In this document: piece by piece, positions 26,499 to 34,410 of the stretch | How the letters are laid out: each line of letters starts with the position of its first letter | Position numbering within the stretch: position 1 is the stretch's first letter | DNA from: Actinoplanes missouriensis 431 | Lineage (GTDB): Bacteria > Actinomycetota > Actinomycetes > Mycobacteriales > Micromonosporaceae | NCBI RefSeq assembly: GCF_000284295.1 | Contig: NC_017093.1 | Span: 7,626,001 to 7,690,000 of the forward strand | DNA length: 64,000 nt | Reading direction: 5' to 3' | Notes under the pieces: model-generated | The model's input: the letters and a program-made list of their open reading frames with translations, nothing else | Told to the model about the DNA's origin: nothing | The model's database searches: none | Made by a program: the position numbers and the translations under genes

Positions 26499-27045
26499 CG
26501 TGACTCCTTGTGACGCGCTGCGTCTCGTTGTGATGCGTTGCCGGAAAGGCCGGCCAACGTGCGCCCAGTACGGTGCACTGCACCAGCGATCACGGGCACG
26601 CGTGAACGCAGAACCCTGTCAGGTGATCAACAGAGTTCTTAAGGTGCGGAAGCTCATGCCACGAACGGATCGGGGCGTGAGTGGGCGCGACTGGCGACAC
26701 CTCCATAGTCCGCCGATACCCATGCTCCGTCAAGCCGAGGCATTCGTGGTGGCGCGCTTCTTCTCAGTGAATCACGCCACCAACACGGTTTAGCTGCGGT
26801 TATGCGCCTTCTGCCAGTTTCGTGAAGCGGCCCGCATCCCGAGAGGAAGCCGGGACCGCCCCGACCTGGCGTCAGTGTCGACACCACCCATCGGCAGCGG
26901 CCGCGCCCACCTGAGACCCCGCCCGGGGCGCTTTTCCGGCCGGATCGGCGTCGCATCAATGCCCCTTCCGGGCAAAAACGGGCAAAGACGGCGTACATAT
27001 GTGTGCAAAAGGGTCGTAATTGTGTCGCCTAGGCGACAGGCTCCA
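26499..27045. other. Long intergenic region before mini-Pel-like operon
   Basis: About 550 bp without a credible gene; short open frames here lack coding character. The part near 26980-27022 is unusually AT-rich for this genome (GTACATATGTG, GGTCGTAATTG) and probably holds the promoter of the rightward operon. A perfect palindrome follows at 27023. Confidence 0.6.
27023..27038. promoter_or_regulatory. 16-bp perfect palindrome, candidate operator
   Basis: TGTCGCCTAGGCGACA is fully self-complementary and sits just before the glycosyltransferase gene, 7 bp ahead of an in-frame GTG at 27046 and 40 bp ahead of the GTG at 27079. A dimeric regulator site is plausible; an RNA stem hiding the ribosome site is the alternative. 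Confidence 0.4.
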
Positions 27046-27078
27046 GTGACTTCGGCGGGCTGCGTCGTTGCCCCCACC

Positions 27079-28596
27079 GTGAATCCAACCCCGTCGCGCG
27101 AGCGCATCTGTCTGCTCACCGGCGGCGGGTACCCGTACCGGCGGGACGCCCTCGGAGGGTGGTGCCGGACCCTCGTGGAGGGCCTGCGCCGGTTCCGCTT
27201 CGAGCTGCTGACCGTCACGGACCGTGAACTCCCGTCCGCGCCGGCGTACCCGCTCCCGTTCAATGTCGGCTCGTCGCACGCCGTCGCGCTGGGCCGTGAG
27301 ACTGCCCGCGCCGGACGCCGCCGCCCCCGTGCGCCGGAGGAGGCCGGTGAAGCGGCGGCGCTGCTCTGCCGCGGGCTGCTGAGCGTGGACGGACACGGCG
27401 CCGGGGAGTTCGGTGACGGTCTGCGCCGGCTCGCCGGGCTGACCGGGCGGCCCGACCCGCTCGCCGGGGTCCCGTTCACCGACGCCCTGATCGAGGCGTG
27501 GCGCGAGCGGCAGGCCGGAACCGGCTCGGACACCACCCCGCTCCCCCGGCTCAGCGTGCGGGACGCGCGCACCGCCGCCACCCTGCTGCGGCACGCCCTG
27601 CGAGCGCTCGCCGTGGAACTCCCCGACGCCGAGCTCGTGCACTGCGTCGGCGGGACCACGCCCCTGCTCGCCGCCCTGGCCGGCCGGTGGCGCACCGGCG
27701 TTCCGCTGCTGCTCACCGAGGCCCGCGCGCCGGTGCCCCGGCAACGGCCCGCCGAGGACCGGCTCTCGCCCGCCGTGCGGACCGTGCTGCGGCGGTTCCG
27801 GGCCGGGGTGGCACGCGCCGGATACGCCGAGGCGGAGCTGATCGCGCCGTTGAGCACGTACCACCACGGGTGGGCGCTGGAGCACGGCGCGCTGCCGGCA
27901 CGGCTGGTGCAGGTGCCCGCCGGCGTCGATCCGCGCGACTACCCCGGAGCGGTCGAGCTCAGTGCGGCGCCGGCCGTCGTCTGGGCCGGCAGCGGCGGGC
28001 CGGACAGCGGGCTCACGCTCGTGCTGGACGCGTTCATCGAGGTGGCGGCCGCCGTGCCGGGGACCGTGCTGCACCTGGTCGGGGTCACCGCGGCTCACGA
28101 GGAACACTGCGCGCAGCGGATCGAGCGCGCCGGGCTGGGCCGCACCGTACGGCTGCATCCGCTGCCCGCCGACCCCCGGGACCGGTACACGGCCGGGCAC
28201 GTCGTCGCCCATGTGCCGGGACCGGCCGATCCGCCGTACCGGCTGGTGGAGGCCATGATGTCGGGCCGGGCCGTGGTCGGTGTGGACGTCGGGCCGGCCG
28301 GCGAGACCCTCGGCACGACCGGGCTGCTGGTGCCGCCGGACGAACCGTCCGAACTGGCCATCGCCATCGTCGGGCTGCTCCGCGACCCGGCCCGCCGCCG
28401 CACGCTCGGCGACGCGGCACGGCAGCGGGCGATGAGCCACTTCACCGTCGACCGGGTCGTGCGCGTCTACGGCGCGCTCTACACCGATCTCGCCGCGCCA
28501 CCGCCGGCGCCGGCCTTCGAACTCGCGCTCGCCGTCCCGGCGCCGCGGACCACGACGCCGGCCACGGTGCGCTGGCTGACCGGAGAGAACCGATGA
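27079..28596 (+). CDS. PelF-like GT4 glycosyltransferase (DUF3492 type)
   Basis: About 505 residues from GTG 27079; GTG 27046 would add 11 residues, and neither has a strong ribosome site. The opening RICLLTGGGYPYRRDALGGW matches the start of PelF-type transferases. Later blocks: LPDAELVHCVGGTTPLLAAL, GVPLLLTEARAPVP, VQVPAGVDPRDYPG, and the GT4 end PYRLVEAMMSGRAVVGVDVG with TTGLLVPPDEPSELA. PelF polymerises N-acetylhexosamines from UDP-sugars in Pel exopolysaccharide synthesis. This is the first gene of a three-gene overlapping operon, ending in ATGA shared with the next start. Family assignment is by recognition and the product sugar is unknown. Confidence 0.8.
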   Translation: MNPTPSRERICLLTGGGYPYRRDALGGWCRTLVEGLRRFRFELLTVTDRELPSAPAYPLPFNVGSSHAVALGRETARAGRRRPRAPEEAGEAAALLCRGLLSVDGHGAGEFGDGLRRLAGLTGRPDPLAGVPFTDALIEAWRERQAGTGSDTTPLPRLSVRDARTAATLLRHALRALAVELPDAELVHCVGGTTPLLAALAGRWRTGVPLLLTEARAPVPRQRPAEDRLSPAVRTVLRRFRAGVARAGYAEAELIAPLSTYHHGWALEHGALPARLVQVPAGVDPRDYPGAVELSAAPAVVWAGSGGPDSGLTLVLDAFIEVAAAVPGTVLHLVGVTAAHEEHCAQRIERAGLGRTVRLHPLPADPRDRYTAGHVVAHVPGPADPPYRLVEAMMSGRAVVGVDVGPAGETLGTTGLLVPPDEPSELAIAIVGLLRDPARRRTLGDAARQRAMSHFTVDRVVRVYGALYTDLAAPPPAPAFELALAVPAPRTTTPATVRWLTGENR

Positions 28597-30068
28597 CCAT
28601 CACGCCTTCACGCGGCGTACCCGCGACGCAGACCCGGTCGGCACGGAACCGGGCCCGCCGGCGGGCGGCCGGCGGGGATCCCCGGCACGCGTTCGACGAG
28701 CTGGCACCACCCCGGAGGCGGGCCGGTGGCCGCCACTCGGCCGAGCCGGCGCCGCCGGTCCCGGCCGGTGTGGACCCGACCGGCGGTGGTGCCGCGGTCG
28801 TCGCTCTGCCGGCCGCCACGGGACGGGGTGGATCACCGTCCGGGGAGGGCGAGCGCGCCGACCCGTACCCGAGGAGAAGCAGGCGCCGCGCCCGCCGCGG
28901 CTTTCTCGGCGGCGCGCTGGTGCGCTGCTGCCTCTATCTGGGACCGCTCAGCGTCGCCGTGGCCGCCGCGCCGTCGCTGAGCGTGGTCGCGTGGCAGGTG
29001 CCGGCCGTGATGCTGCTGCTCGGCTGGAGCGCGGCACAGGGTCTGACCAGCATGGGCGTTGTCGCGGCCCGGCGGAACGGCCCGGAGGCGGCGGCCCGGC
29101 TCGTCGGATCCGGGTTCGCCGCGGTGACGGGCCTGTGGTGCGCCCTCGTCTGGATCGCGCCGGACTCGCTGCTCGGACCGAGCCGCGGGCTCGCCGCCGC
29201 CGTCGGCGCCCTCGGGCTGATCACCCTCGGCAGCGTGACGTGTGCGCTGGTCAGCCGCTCCGAGGGAGTGATCTCCCTGTGGTTCGTGCCGTGCTGGCTG
29301 CTCGCCCTTTTCACCACCGCGGGCAATGCCGGCGTCCCCTGGGCCGCCACGCCCGTCGACGCGCTGCTGCCCGCCGCGATCGTGGCGGTGGCGGTGCGCG
29401 CGTTCCGGCCGGCCGTGCTCGCCCGCCCCGGACCCGGTCGGCTGACCGGATCGGATCGCCGGCGCGGGCTGTCCTACGTGGTCATCGGGGCGTCGCAGGC
29501 AGTCTGCGTGATGCTGCTCTGGCGTACCGGTCCGGCCGTCACCCCGCTGCCCGCGGCGCTGCCTCTGCTGATCGCCGTACCGGTGCTGGAGACCCTGATC
29601 AGCTGGCACACCTACCGGATCGAGGCCGCGCTCGACTCCGCCTCCGACTCCGCGGAGTTCGGCCGGCACCTCCGCAACGTCACCGCGATCACGCTGGCCG
29701 GTCTCCTGCCGCCGCTCGCCGCCGGCGCCGGGCTCGCGGTCGCCGCCTACCGGCTCCCCGAACTCCGGGACGGCGTGCTCGCCCTGGCCGCGGGAACCCT
29801 GCTGGGCGGGGTGTTCGCCGTGACGTTCCTGCTGGCGGCGCGCTGCCGCACCGGCATCGCCGCCAGCCTCGCCGCCGTGCCACCGCTGGCCGCCGCGATC
29901 ATCGCCCTCGCTCCGGACTCGCCGGCGCCCGCATCCCTGGCGCTCTCATCTCTGATGCCCGCATCCGCCGGCCCGTTGCCGGCCGCCGTCGCCGTGCTCG
30001 CAGCGGCGCACCTGGCCGGCCTGCTCATCGTCGCCCTGACCGCTGCCGATCTACGGAGGACGCCGTGA
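28593..30068 (+). CDS. Polytopic membrane protein (possible PelG-like exporter)
   Basis: 491 residues; ATG at 28593 overlaps the preceding stop (ATGA). The first ~105 residues are Arg/Pro/Gly-rich and probably disordered. From ~106 on there are about 10-12 membrane spans, e.g. LVRCCLYLGPLSVAVAAAPS, VWIAPDSLLGPSRGLAAAVG and LAGLLPPLAAGAGLAVAAYR. Polar loops are short and no enzymatic motif was found. The arrangement recalls MOP/Wzx-type flippases and PelG, which always accompanies PelF, but clear sequence similarity cannot be judged by eye. Export of the polymer made by the upstream transferase is the inferred role. Confidence 0.75.
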   Translation: MTITPSRGVPATQTRSARNRARRRAAGGDPRHAFDELAPPRRRAGGRHSAEPAPPVPAGVDPTGGGAAVVALPAATGRGGSPSGEGERADPYPRRSRRRARRGFLGGALVRCCLYLGPLSVAVAAAPSLSVVAWQVPAVMLLLGWSAAQGLTSMGVVAARRNGPEAAARLVGSGFAAVTGLWCALVWIAPDSLLGPSRGLAAAVGALGLITLGSVTCALVSRSEGVISLWFVPCWLLALFTTAGNAGVPWAATPVDALLPAAIVAVAVRAFRPAVLARPGPGRLTGSDRRRGLSYVVIGASQAVCVMLLWRTGPAVTPLPAALPLLIAVPVLETLISWHTYRIEAALDSASDSAEFGRHLRNVTAITLAGLLPPLAAGAGLAVAAYRLPELRDGVLALAAGTLLGGVFAVTFLLAARCRTGIAASLAAVPPLAAAIIALAPDSPAPASLALSSLMPASAGPLPAAVAVLAAAHLAGLLIVALTAADLRRTP

Positions 30069-30631
30069 AGACACTGTTCCCCCCTTACGCCCACCCGTCC
30101 CCCTCGCTCGAACTGGACGCCGACACCTGGATCGTCCGCGAGCACCCCGGCGACCGCCGGACCCTGCACCAGTCGCTCGGCCGCATCGACCTGGACTGGG
30201 GCAGCCGCTCCCTGGCCGACGTGCTGACCGATGTGGATGCCTGGCGCGCGGACGGGGTGGAGGGGTTGTTCCTCGATCGCGCGCCGGCCGGGTCGGGCGG
30301 GGTGGGGCCGGTAGCGTTGACGGTCAGGTTGGCGGCGCGGCGCGGGTTGCATCGGGTGGTGCTGAATCCGGGCGTGCCGACCCACCCCCTTTATCGGGAT
30401 TTAGGCGTACGAATCTGCTCGTTCGAGGGGCCGTGGGACGCGTACCAGAACTGGGACGGCGATGGGAGCCGCCCCGGGGACGGCCACATCGTGCACGGCG
30501 TCCCACCCGAGCTGCTCACCGCCGCCCGTCGGTTGATGGGACGCCGCGGGGCGGGGTTCGGCCTGGCCACGGACCTCAGCCCCCGTCGCAGCGTGGCGAC
30601 GTCCGGGCGTGGGGCGCACGCGGCCGAGTGA
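30065..30631 (+). CDS. Compact spherulin-4-type (GH135-like) protein
   Basis: 188 residues; GTG at 30065 overlaps the preceding TGA (GTGA). Blocks typical of spherulation-specific family 4 are visible: LFPPYAHPSPSLELD near the start, GRIDLDWGSRSLADVLTDVD, DGVEGLFLDRAP, RVVLNPGVPTHPLYRDLG and ICSFEGPWDAYQNW. Family members are usually nearer 230-260 residues; here the stretch between the first and second blocks looks about 40-60 residues short. Related fungal Sph3 and bacterial PelA hydrolase domains cleave galactosaminogalactan or Pel. No signal peptide is evident. The C-terminal 20 residues are Arg/Ala-rich and unconserved. Function is inferred from family and operon. Confidence 0.75.
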   Translation: MKTLFPPYAHPSPSLELDADTWIVREHPGDRRTLHQSLGRIDLDWGSRSLADVLTDVDAWRADGVEGLFLDRAPAGSGGVGPVALTVRLAARRGLHRVVLNPGVPTHPLYRDLGVRICSFEGPWDAYQNWDGDGSRPGDGHIVHGVPPELLTAARRLMGRRGAGFGLATDLSPRRSVATSGRGAHAAE

Positions 30632-30685
30632 GTGTTTCTCTTCCTCGGGGTACGCACTGAGCAGTCCCCACCCGCAGCCGATCCC

Positions 30686-30707
30686 GTCACCCGGTCTTCC
30701 GGGCGAC
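30686..30707 (+). terminator. Short hairpin after the mini-Pel-like operon
   Basis: Nine-bp stem with one mismatch (GTCACCCGG and CCGGGCGAC) and loop TCTT, about 55 bp after the operon's last stop. There is no U-tract, so support is moderate. Confidence 0.4.
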
Positions 30708-30916
30708 TGACGTCCGCCGGGCCGGCGCTTCCCGCCGCCGGCCCCGGCGCCCCCTCCCGGCCGGGGTCACCGCAATGCCACTCACCTTAAGTTGATCACT
30801 CTGTTGACGTGCTGCTCCGGTTGCCCGGGTGGAGCGCCGCCGACCGCCGCACCGACCGGCCGCGCCGCATTGGCGGGGCCTGGCCCGAGACGTCCCGGCG
30901 TGGTCACGTCCGCTGG

Positions 30917-31108
30917 CATGGACGAGGTCACACACAACGCCACCGCCGCATGGACGAGGTCCCACCCAACGCCACCGCCGCATGGACGAGGTCCCACCCA
31001 ACGCCACCGCCGCATGGACGAGGTCCCACCCAACGCCGGCGCCGCGGGGATCAGGTCACACGCAAGGCCCGTGCCACAGGGATCCGGTCACACGCAACGC
31101 TTATGTGG
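30917..31108. repeat. 32-bp minisatellite, six tandem units
   Basis: Units begin at 30917, 30949, 30981, 31013, 31045 and 31077, with exact 32-bp period. Units 2 and 3 are identical (start CATGGACGAGGTCCCACCCA); 1 and 4 differ by a few bases; 5 and 6 keep GGTCACACGCAA at the same phase but diverge elsewhere. Because 32 is not divisible by three, it is not a protein repeat. Units are contiguous without unique spacers, so it is not CRISPR. Confidence 0.92.
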
Positions 31109-31310
31109 CGATCCATCAACGCCAGGGCCGGGATGGAAGCACACGAACCGTTTCCGTGCGACCTCATCGCGGCCGGCGCGAACGTCGGCGCGCCGCCGCC
31201 CCGCGACAGAGCCGCATCGTGAGCCGCCACCCACCCACGAGCCCACCGTGAGCCGCCCTGCCGTTCACCACCCGAACGGGAGATCAACGTGAGCCCGAGT
31301 GGCATCACGC

Positions 31311-31497
31311 GCACGCCAGCCGTAGCCGGCGCAGGTCTCGCGGCCGTTTTTGCCTGCGCGCACTACGGCTCGCGCACGCCGGCCGTAGCCGGCGCAGGCT
31401 TCCCGGCCGTTTTACCTGCGCGCACTACGGCTCGCGCACGCCGGCCGTAGCCGGCGCAGGCTTCCCGGCCGTTTTACCTGCGCGCACTACGGCTCGC
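31311..31497. repeat. Three tandem 62-63-bp hairpin units
   Basis: Copies at 31311-31373, 31374-31435 and 31436-31497; the last two are identical, and the first has one extra T and a few changes. Each unit is itself an inverted repeat: CCGTAGCCGGCGCAGG pairs with CCTGCGCGCACTACGG, separated by a 16-17-nt loop containing CCGTTTT. The array lies between the convergent genes ending at 30631 and 31627. Confidence 0.9.
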
Positions 31498-31599
31498 GAG
31501 CGCCCCCACGCCACTTCGCTTGAGTTGATCTCGGCTTCGGCCGGGTGCGGCGATCGGCAGGGGGCGGATCTTGGTCGGCGAGCGGAGTCCCGGATCGTC

Positions 31600-31641
31600 C
31601 AGCGGCGGGTCGTCAGCGGCGGGCTGTCAGCGGCGGGGGCG
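31600..31641. repeat. 14-bp tandem repeat across the mutM stop codon
   Basis: Three contiguous 14-bp units starting CAGCGGCGGG at 31600, 31614 and 31628. They cover the last codons and stop of mutM, so length changes would alter the basic C-terminal tail. Confidence 0.7.
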
Positions 31642-32472
31642 GGGCTGGCAGCGGGGGCAGCTGAACGAGGAGCGGTTCATGAACTGCTCCCGCCGGATGA
31701 TGGCGCCGCACCGCGGGCACGGCTCGTTCTCCCGGCCGTAGGCGTTCAGCGAGCGGTCGAAATAGCCGCTCTCGCCGTTCACGTTGACGTACAGCTCGTC
31801 GAAGCTGGTGCCGCCCGCCACGATCGCCTCGGACAGCACGTCGCGCACGTGGGCCAGCAGGCGTTTCGCGGCCGGGCGGGTGATCTGGTCGGTGGGGCGG
31901 GCGCCGTGCAGCTTGGCCCGCCACAGTGCCTCGTCGGCGTAGATGTTGCCGACACCGGAGATCAGGGTCTGGTCGAGAAGGGCTCGTTTGATCTCGGTGT
32001 GGCGGCCGCGCAGGCGGGCCACGAAGGCCTCGTCGTCGAAGAGCGGGTCCATCGGGTCACGGGCGATGTGGGAGATCTCGCCGGGCAGCTCGGCGCCGCC
32101 TTCGGAGACCGAGAGGCCGCCGAACGTACGCTGATCGACGAAACGCAGCTGGGGGCCGCCGTCGGTGAAGGTGAAGCGGACCCGCAGGTGTTTCTCGTCG
32201 GGTGCCTCGGCGGGCTGCATCAGCAGCTGGCCGCTCATGCCGAGGTGGGCGATGACCGCGTCGCCGGAGTCCAGCGGCAGCCAGAGGTATTTGCCCCTCC
32301 GGGAGATGTCCAGGATGGTGCGACCGGCCAGGACCGCGGAGAAGTGGGCGTCGCCGGGCAGGTGCCGGCGGATGGCACGCGGGTGGTGCACCTCGGCGGC
32401 GGCGATCGTGCGGCCGGCCACCCACTTGGACAGGCCCTGGCGGACGGTCTCGACCTCGGGGAGCTCAGGCAC
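31627..32472 (-). CDS. mutM: Formamidopyrimidine-DNA glycosylase
   Basis: 281 residues. The invariant N-terminus PELPEVETVRQGL provides the catalytic Pro and Glu. RRGKYLWLPL holds the beta-Lys, DQTLISGVGNIYADEALW is the helix-two-turn-helix block, and the C-terminal zinc finger is C-x2-C-x16-C-x2-C (CPRCGAI to FSCPRCQ). It removes oxidised purines such as 8-oxoguanine and nicks the strand. It follows rnc and the mannosyltransferase-like gene on the same strand, an arrangement near rnc that is common in actinobacteria. The tail after the zinc finger is a few basic residues encoded by a 14-bp tandem repeat. Confidence 0.97.
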   Translation of the reverse strand: MPELPEVETVRQGLSKWVAGRTIAAAEVHHPRAIRRHLPGDAHFSAVLAGRTILDISRRGKYLWLPLDSGDAVIAHLGMSGQLLMQPAEAPDEKHLRVRFTFTDGGPQLRFVDQRTFGGLSVSEGGAELPGEISHIARDPMDPLFDDEAFVARLRGRHTEIKRALLDQTLISGVGNIYADEALWRAKLHGARPTDQITRPAAKRLLAHVRDVLSEAIVAGGTSFDELYVNVNGESGYFDRSLNAYGRENEPCPRCGAIIRREQFMNRSSFSCPRCQPRPRR

Positions 32473-32485
32473 GTGGAGAACCTTT

Positions 32486-33673
32486 CTACAACGTGTACGG
32501 CCAGACGGTGACCAGATAGGCGCCGTACCAGAGTCCGAACACCGCCCACGCCGTGATCGACAGGATCGCGACCCGGGGACGGGCCCGTGAGGCGGCGACC
32601 GCGGCCGGCAGCAGCGTCAACAGTACGGGCAGCAGCAGGCGCGGCTTGGAGTGGTAGAAGCCGGCCTGGCCGTACACCAGGATCATCGCCACCACTCCGT
32701 AAACCGCGAGGGGCAGCCACGGCTTCCCGGACAGCGCGACCCCGGCGGCGGCCAGCGCGGCCAGGAGGATCAGCGCCACGCTCATCGGGATCCAGCCGTC
32801 ACCCGTACGCAGGGTGGTCTTGAGAAATGCGAAGGTGCTGGAACCGTAGTCGAACGTGGTGCCCCAGCCCGCAGTCTGAATCTTGAACCAGGCGTCGAGG
32901 TCGCCGACCCGCCACGCCACCCAGCCGATGTAGAGCGGCACGCCGGCGAGGGCGGCCGCCGCCGCGGCGAGCGGTTCCCAGGCGAACCGGCTCTCGGCCT
33001 TGCGAATCTCCCTGACGGCGATCACCGCGGCCACCGCGAGCGCCAGCGCGGCCGCCGCACCGGTCGGGCGGCTCAGCGCGGTGAGCAGGCCGAGCAGGCC
33101 GGCCGCCCACCAGACCCGCCGATGCGCGGCCACCAGCATCCCGGCGACCAGGGCGAGAAAGATGCTTTCCGAGTACGCCATGGAGAGCACCACCGAAGCG
33201 GGCGCCGAGCAGCAGATCGCCACCAGGGCCCAGCCGGCCCGTTTCCCGTAGAGGCTGGTGCCGAGCAGGTGCAGGGCGACCGCCGCCCCGATCGACGCGA
33301 GCCACGCGACGAGGATCGCCGCGGTCGACGCGGGCAGGCCGATCGCGGCCCCGAGCCGGATCAGGATCGGGTAGACCGGGAAGAACGCCAGCTCGTTGCC
33401 CTGCAGCACGCCGTTCGCGTCGTAGGTGTACCCGTGCGGGTACCCGTCCATCGCGACCCGCAGGAACCAGCCGCCGTCCCAGACGAGCAGCCGGTCCCAG
33501 ACGCTGCGTGGCTCGGCGGTCGCCCCGCCCAGCCACCAGATCATGAGAAGTTGGCCGGCCCGGGTGAGCGCGAGGATGCCGATCGCGGTCCCGACACCCT
33601 GCGCAGCGCCCGCTTTGTCCCAGAGGCGCTCTTTATGCGCCACCATGGTCTCCGTCTCCACGCCCGGGATCAT
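32486..33673 (-). CDS. GT-C mannosyltransferase-like membrane protein (PIG-V type)
   Basis: 395 residues with about ten membrane spans. After the first span, WDGGWFLRVAMDGYP is the GT-C catalytic loop with its acidic residue, and GNELAFFPVYPILIRLG is the second conserved loop; both resemble PIG-V/GPI mannosyltransferase relatives. Such proteins use polyprenyl-phosphate sugars at the outer membrane face. The ATG at 33673 overlaps the rnc stop (ATGA), so it is translationally coupled to rnc, although no functional link is evident. The acceptor is unknown. Confidence 0.85.
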   Translation of the reverse strand: MIPGVETETMVAHKERLWDKAGAAQGVGTAIGILALTRAGQLLMIWWLGGATAEPRSVWDRLLVWDGGWFLRVAMDGYPHGYTYDANGVLQGNELAFFPVYPILIRLGAAIGLPASTAAILVAWLASIGAAVALHLLGTSLYGKRAGWALVAICCSAPASVVLSMAYSESIFLALVAGMLVAAHRRVWWAAGLLGLLTALSRPTGAAAALALAVAAVIAVREIRKAESRFAWEPLAAAAAALAGVPLYIGWVAWRVGDLDAWFKIQTAGWGTTFDYGSSTFAFLKTTLRTGDGWIPMSVALILLAALAAAGVALSGKPWLPLAVYGVVAMILVYGQAGFYHSKPRLLLPVLLTLLPAAVAASRARPRVAILSITAWAVFGLWYGAYLVTVWPYTL

Positions 33674-34410
33674 GGCACGTCCGGCACCGATTCCTCAGCC
33701 TCCGCACGGTCCGTCAGGGTTCGCCAGGCCGCCGCGGCGGCCCGTTGCTCGGCCTGCTTCTTGCTGCGGCCCTCGGAGCCGCCGTAGCGCTCACCGGCCA
33801 CCACCACCCAGGCGGTGAACGTCTTCGCGTGGTCCGGGCCGGAGTCCTCGATCTCGTAGTCCGGCACGCCCAGGCCGAGAGCGGCGGTGAGTTCCTGCAG
33901 GCTGGTCTTCCAGTCCAGGGCCGCGCCCCGGCTCGCCGACTCGAGCATCAGCGGGTCGAAGAGCCGGTGGATCACCTCGCCGGCGACCTCCAGCCCGTGC
34001 TCCAGGTAGATCGCGCCGAGCAACGCTTCCAGGGTGTCGGCGAGGATGCTCGCCTTGTCCCGTCCCCCGGTGGTCTCCTCGCCCTTGCCGAGCAGCAGGT
34101 GCGGCCCGAGGCCCAGCGGTCCCAGGCCACGCGCCACGTCGGCGAGCGCGTGCATGTTGACCACGCTGGCCCGGAGCTTGGCGAGCTGCCCCTCGGGCAG
34201 GTCCGGGTGGTTGTGGAAGAGCGCCGACGTGATCACCACGCCGAGCACCGAGTCGCCGAGGAACTCCAGCCGCTCGTTGGTGGGCAGACCACCGTTCTCG
34301 TACGCGTACGAGCGGTGGGTCAGCGCGCGTTCCAGAAGCTCCGGCTTGAAGGGAATGCCGAACGCCTCCTCCAGCGGCTCGGTGGACGGACGGCGACGCT
34401 TGTCAATCAT
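33670..34410 (-). CDS. rnc: Ribonuclease III
   Basis: 246 residues from ATG 34410, chosen for GAGG upstream and the conserved reading MIDKRRRPSTEPLEEAFG. The RNase III signature NERLEFLGDSVLGVVITS contains the catalytic acidic residues, followed by DTLEALLGAIYLEHG. A C-terminal dsRNA-binding domain (~160-235) includes WKTSLQELTAALGLGVPDYE and GGSEGRSKKQAEQRAAAAAW. It processes rRNA and structured mRNA. The start overlaps the end of plsX by 8 bp. Confidence 0.97.
   Translation of the reverse strand: MIDKRRRPSTEPLEEAFGIPFKPELLERALTHRSYAYENGGLPTNERLEFLGDSVLGVVITSALFHNHPDLPEGQLAKLRASVVNMHALADVARGLGPLGLGPHLLLGKGEETTGGRDKASILADTLEALLGAIYLEHGLEVAGEVIHRLFDPLMLESASRGAALDWKTSLQELTAALGLGVPDYEIEDSGPDHAKTFTAWVVVAGERYGGSEGRSKKQAEQRAAAAAWRTLTDRAEAEESVPDVP

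Noticed and set aside
26500..26793. 97-codon plus-strand frame upstream of the mini-Pel-like operon
   Set aside because: No ribosome site, no family features, atypical codon use; treated as intergenic.
30917..31108. CRISPR array
   Set aside because: Units are contiguous with no unique spacers and no cas genes are in the window.
30792..31292. Open frames of up to ~165 codons through the 32-bp repeat island
   Set aside because: All three plus frames are open because of base composition and the 32-bp unit is not in codon phase; no ribosome site or family features.
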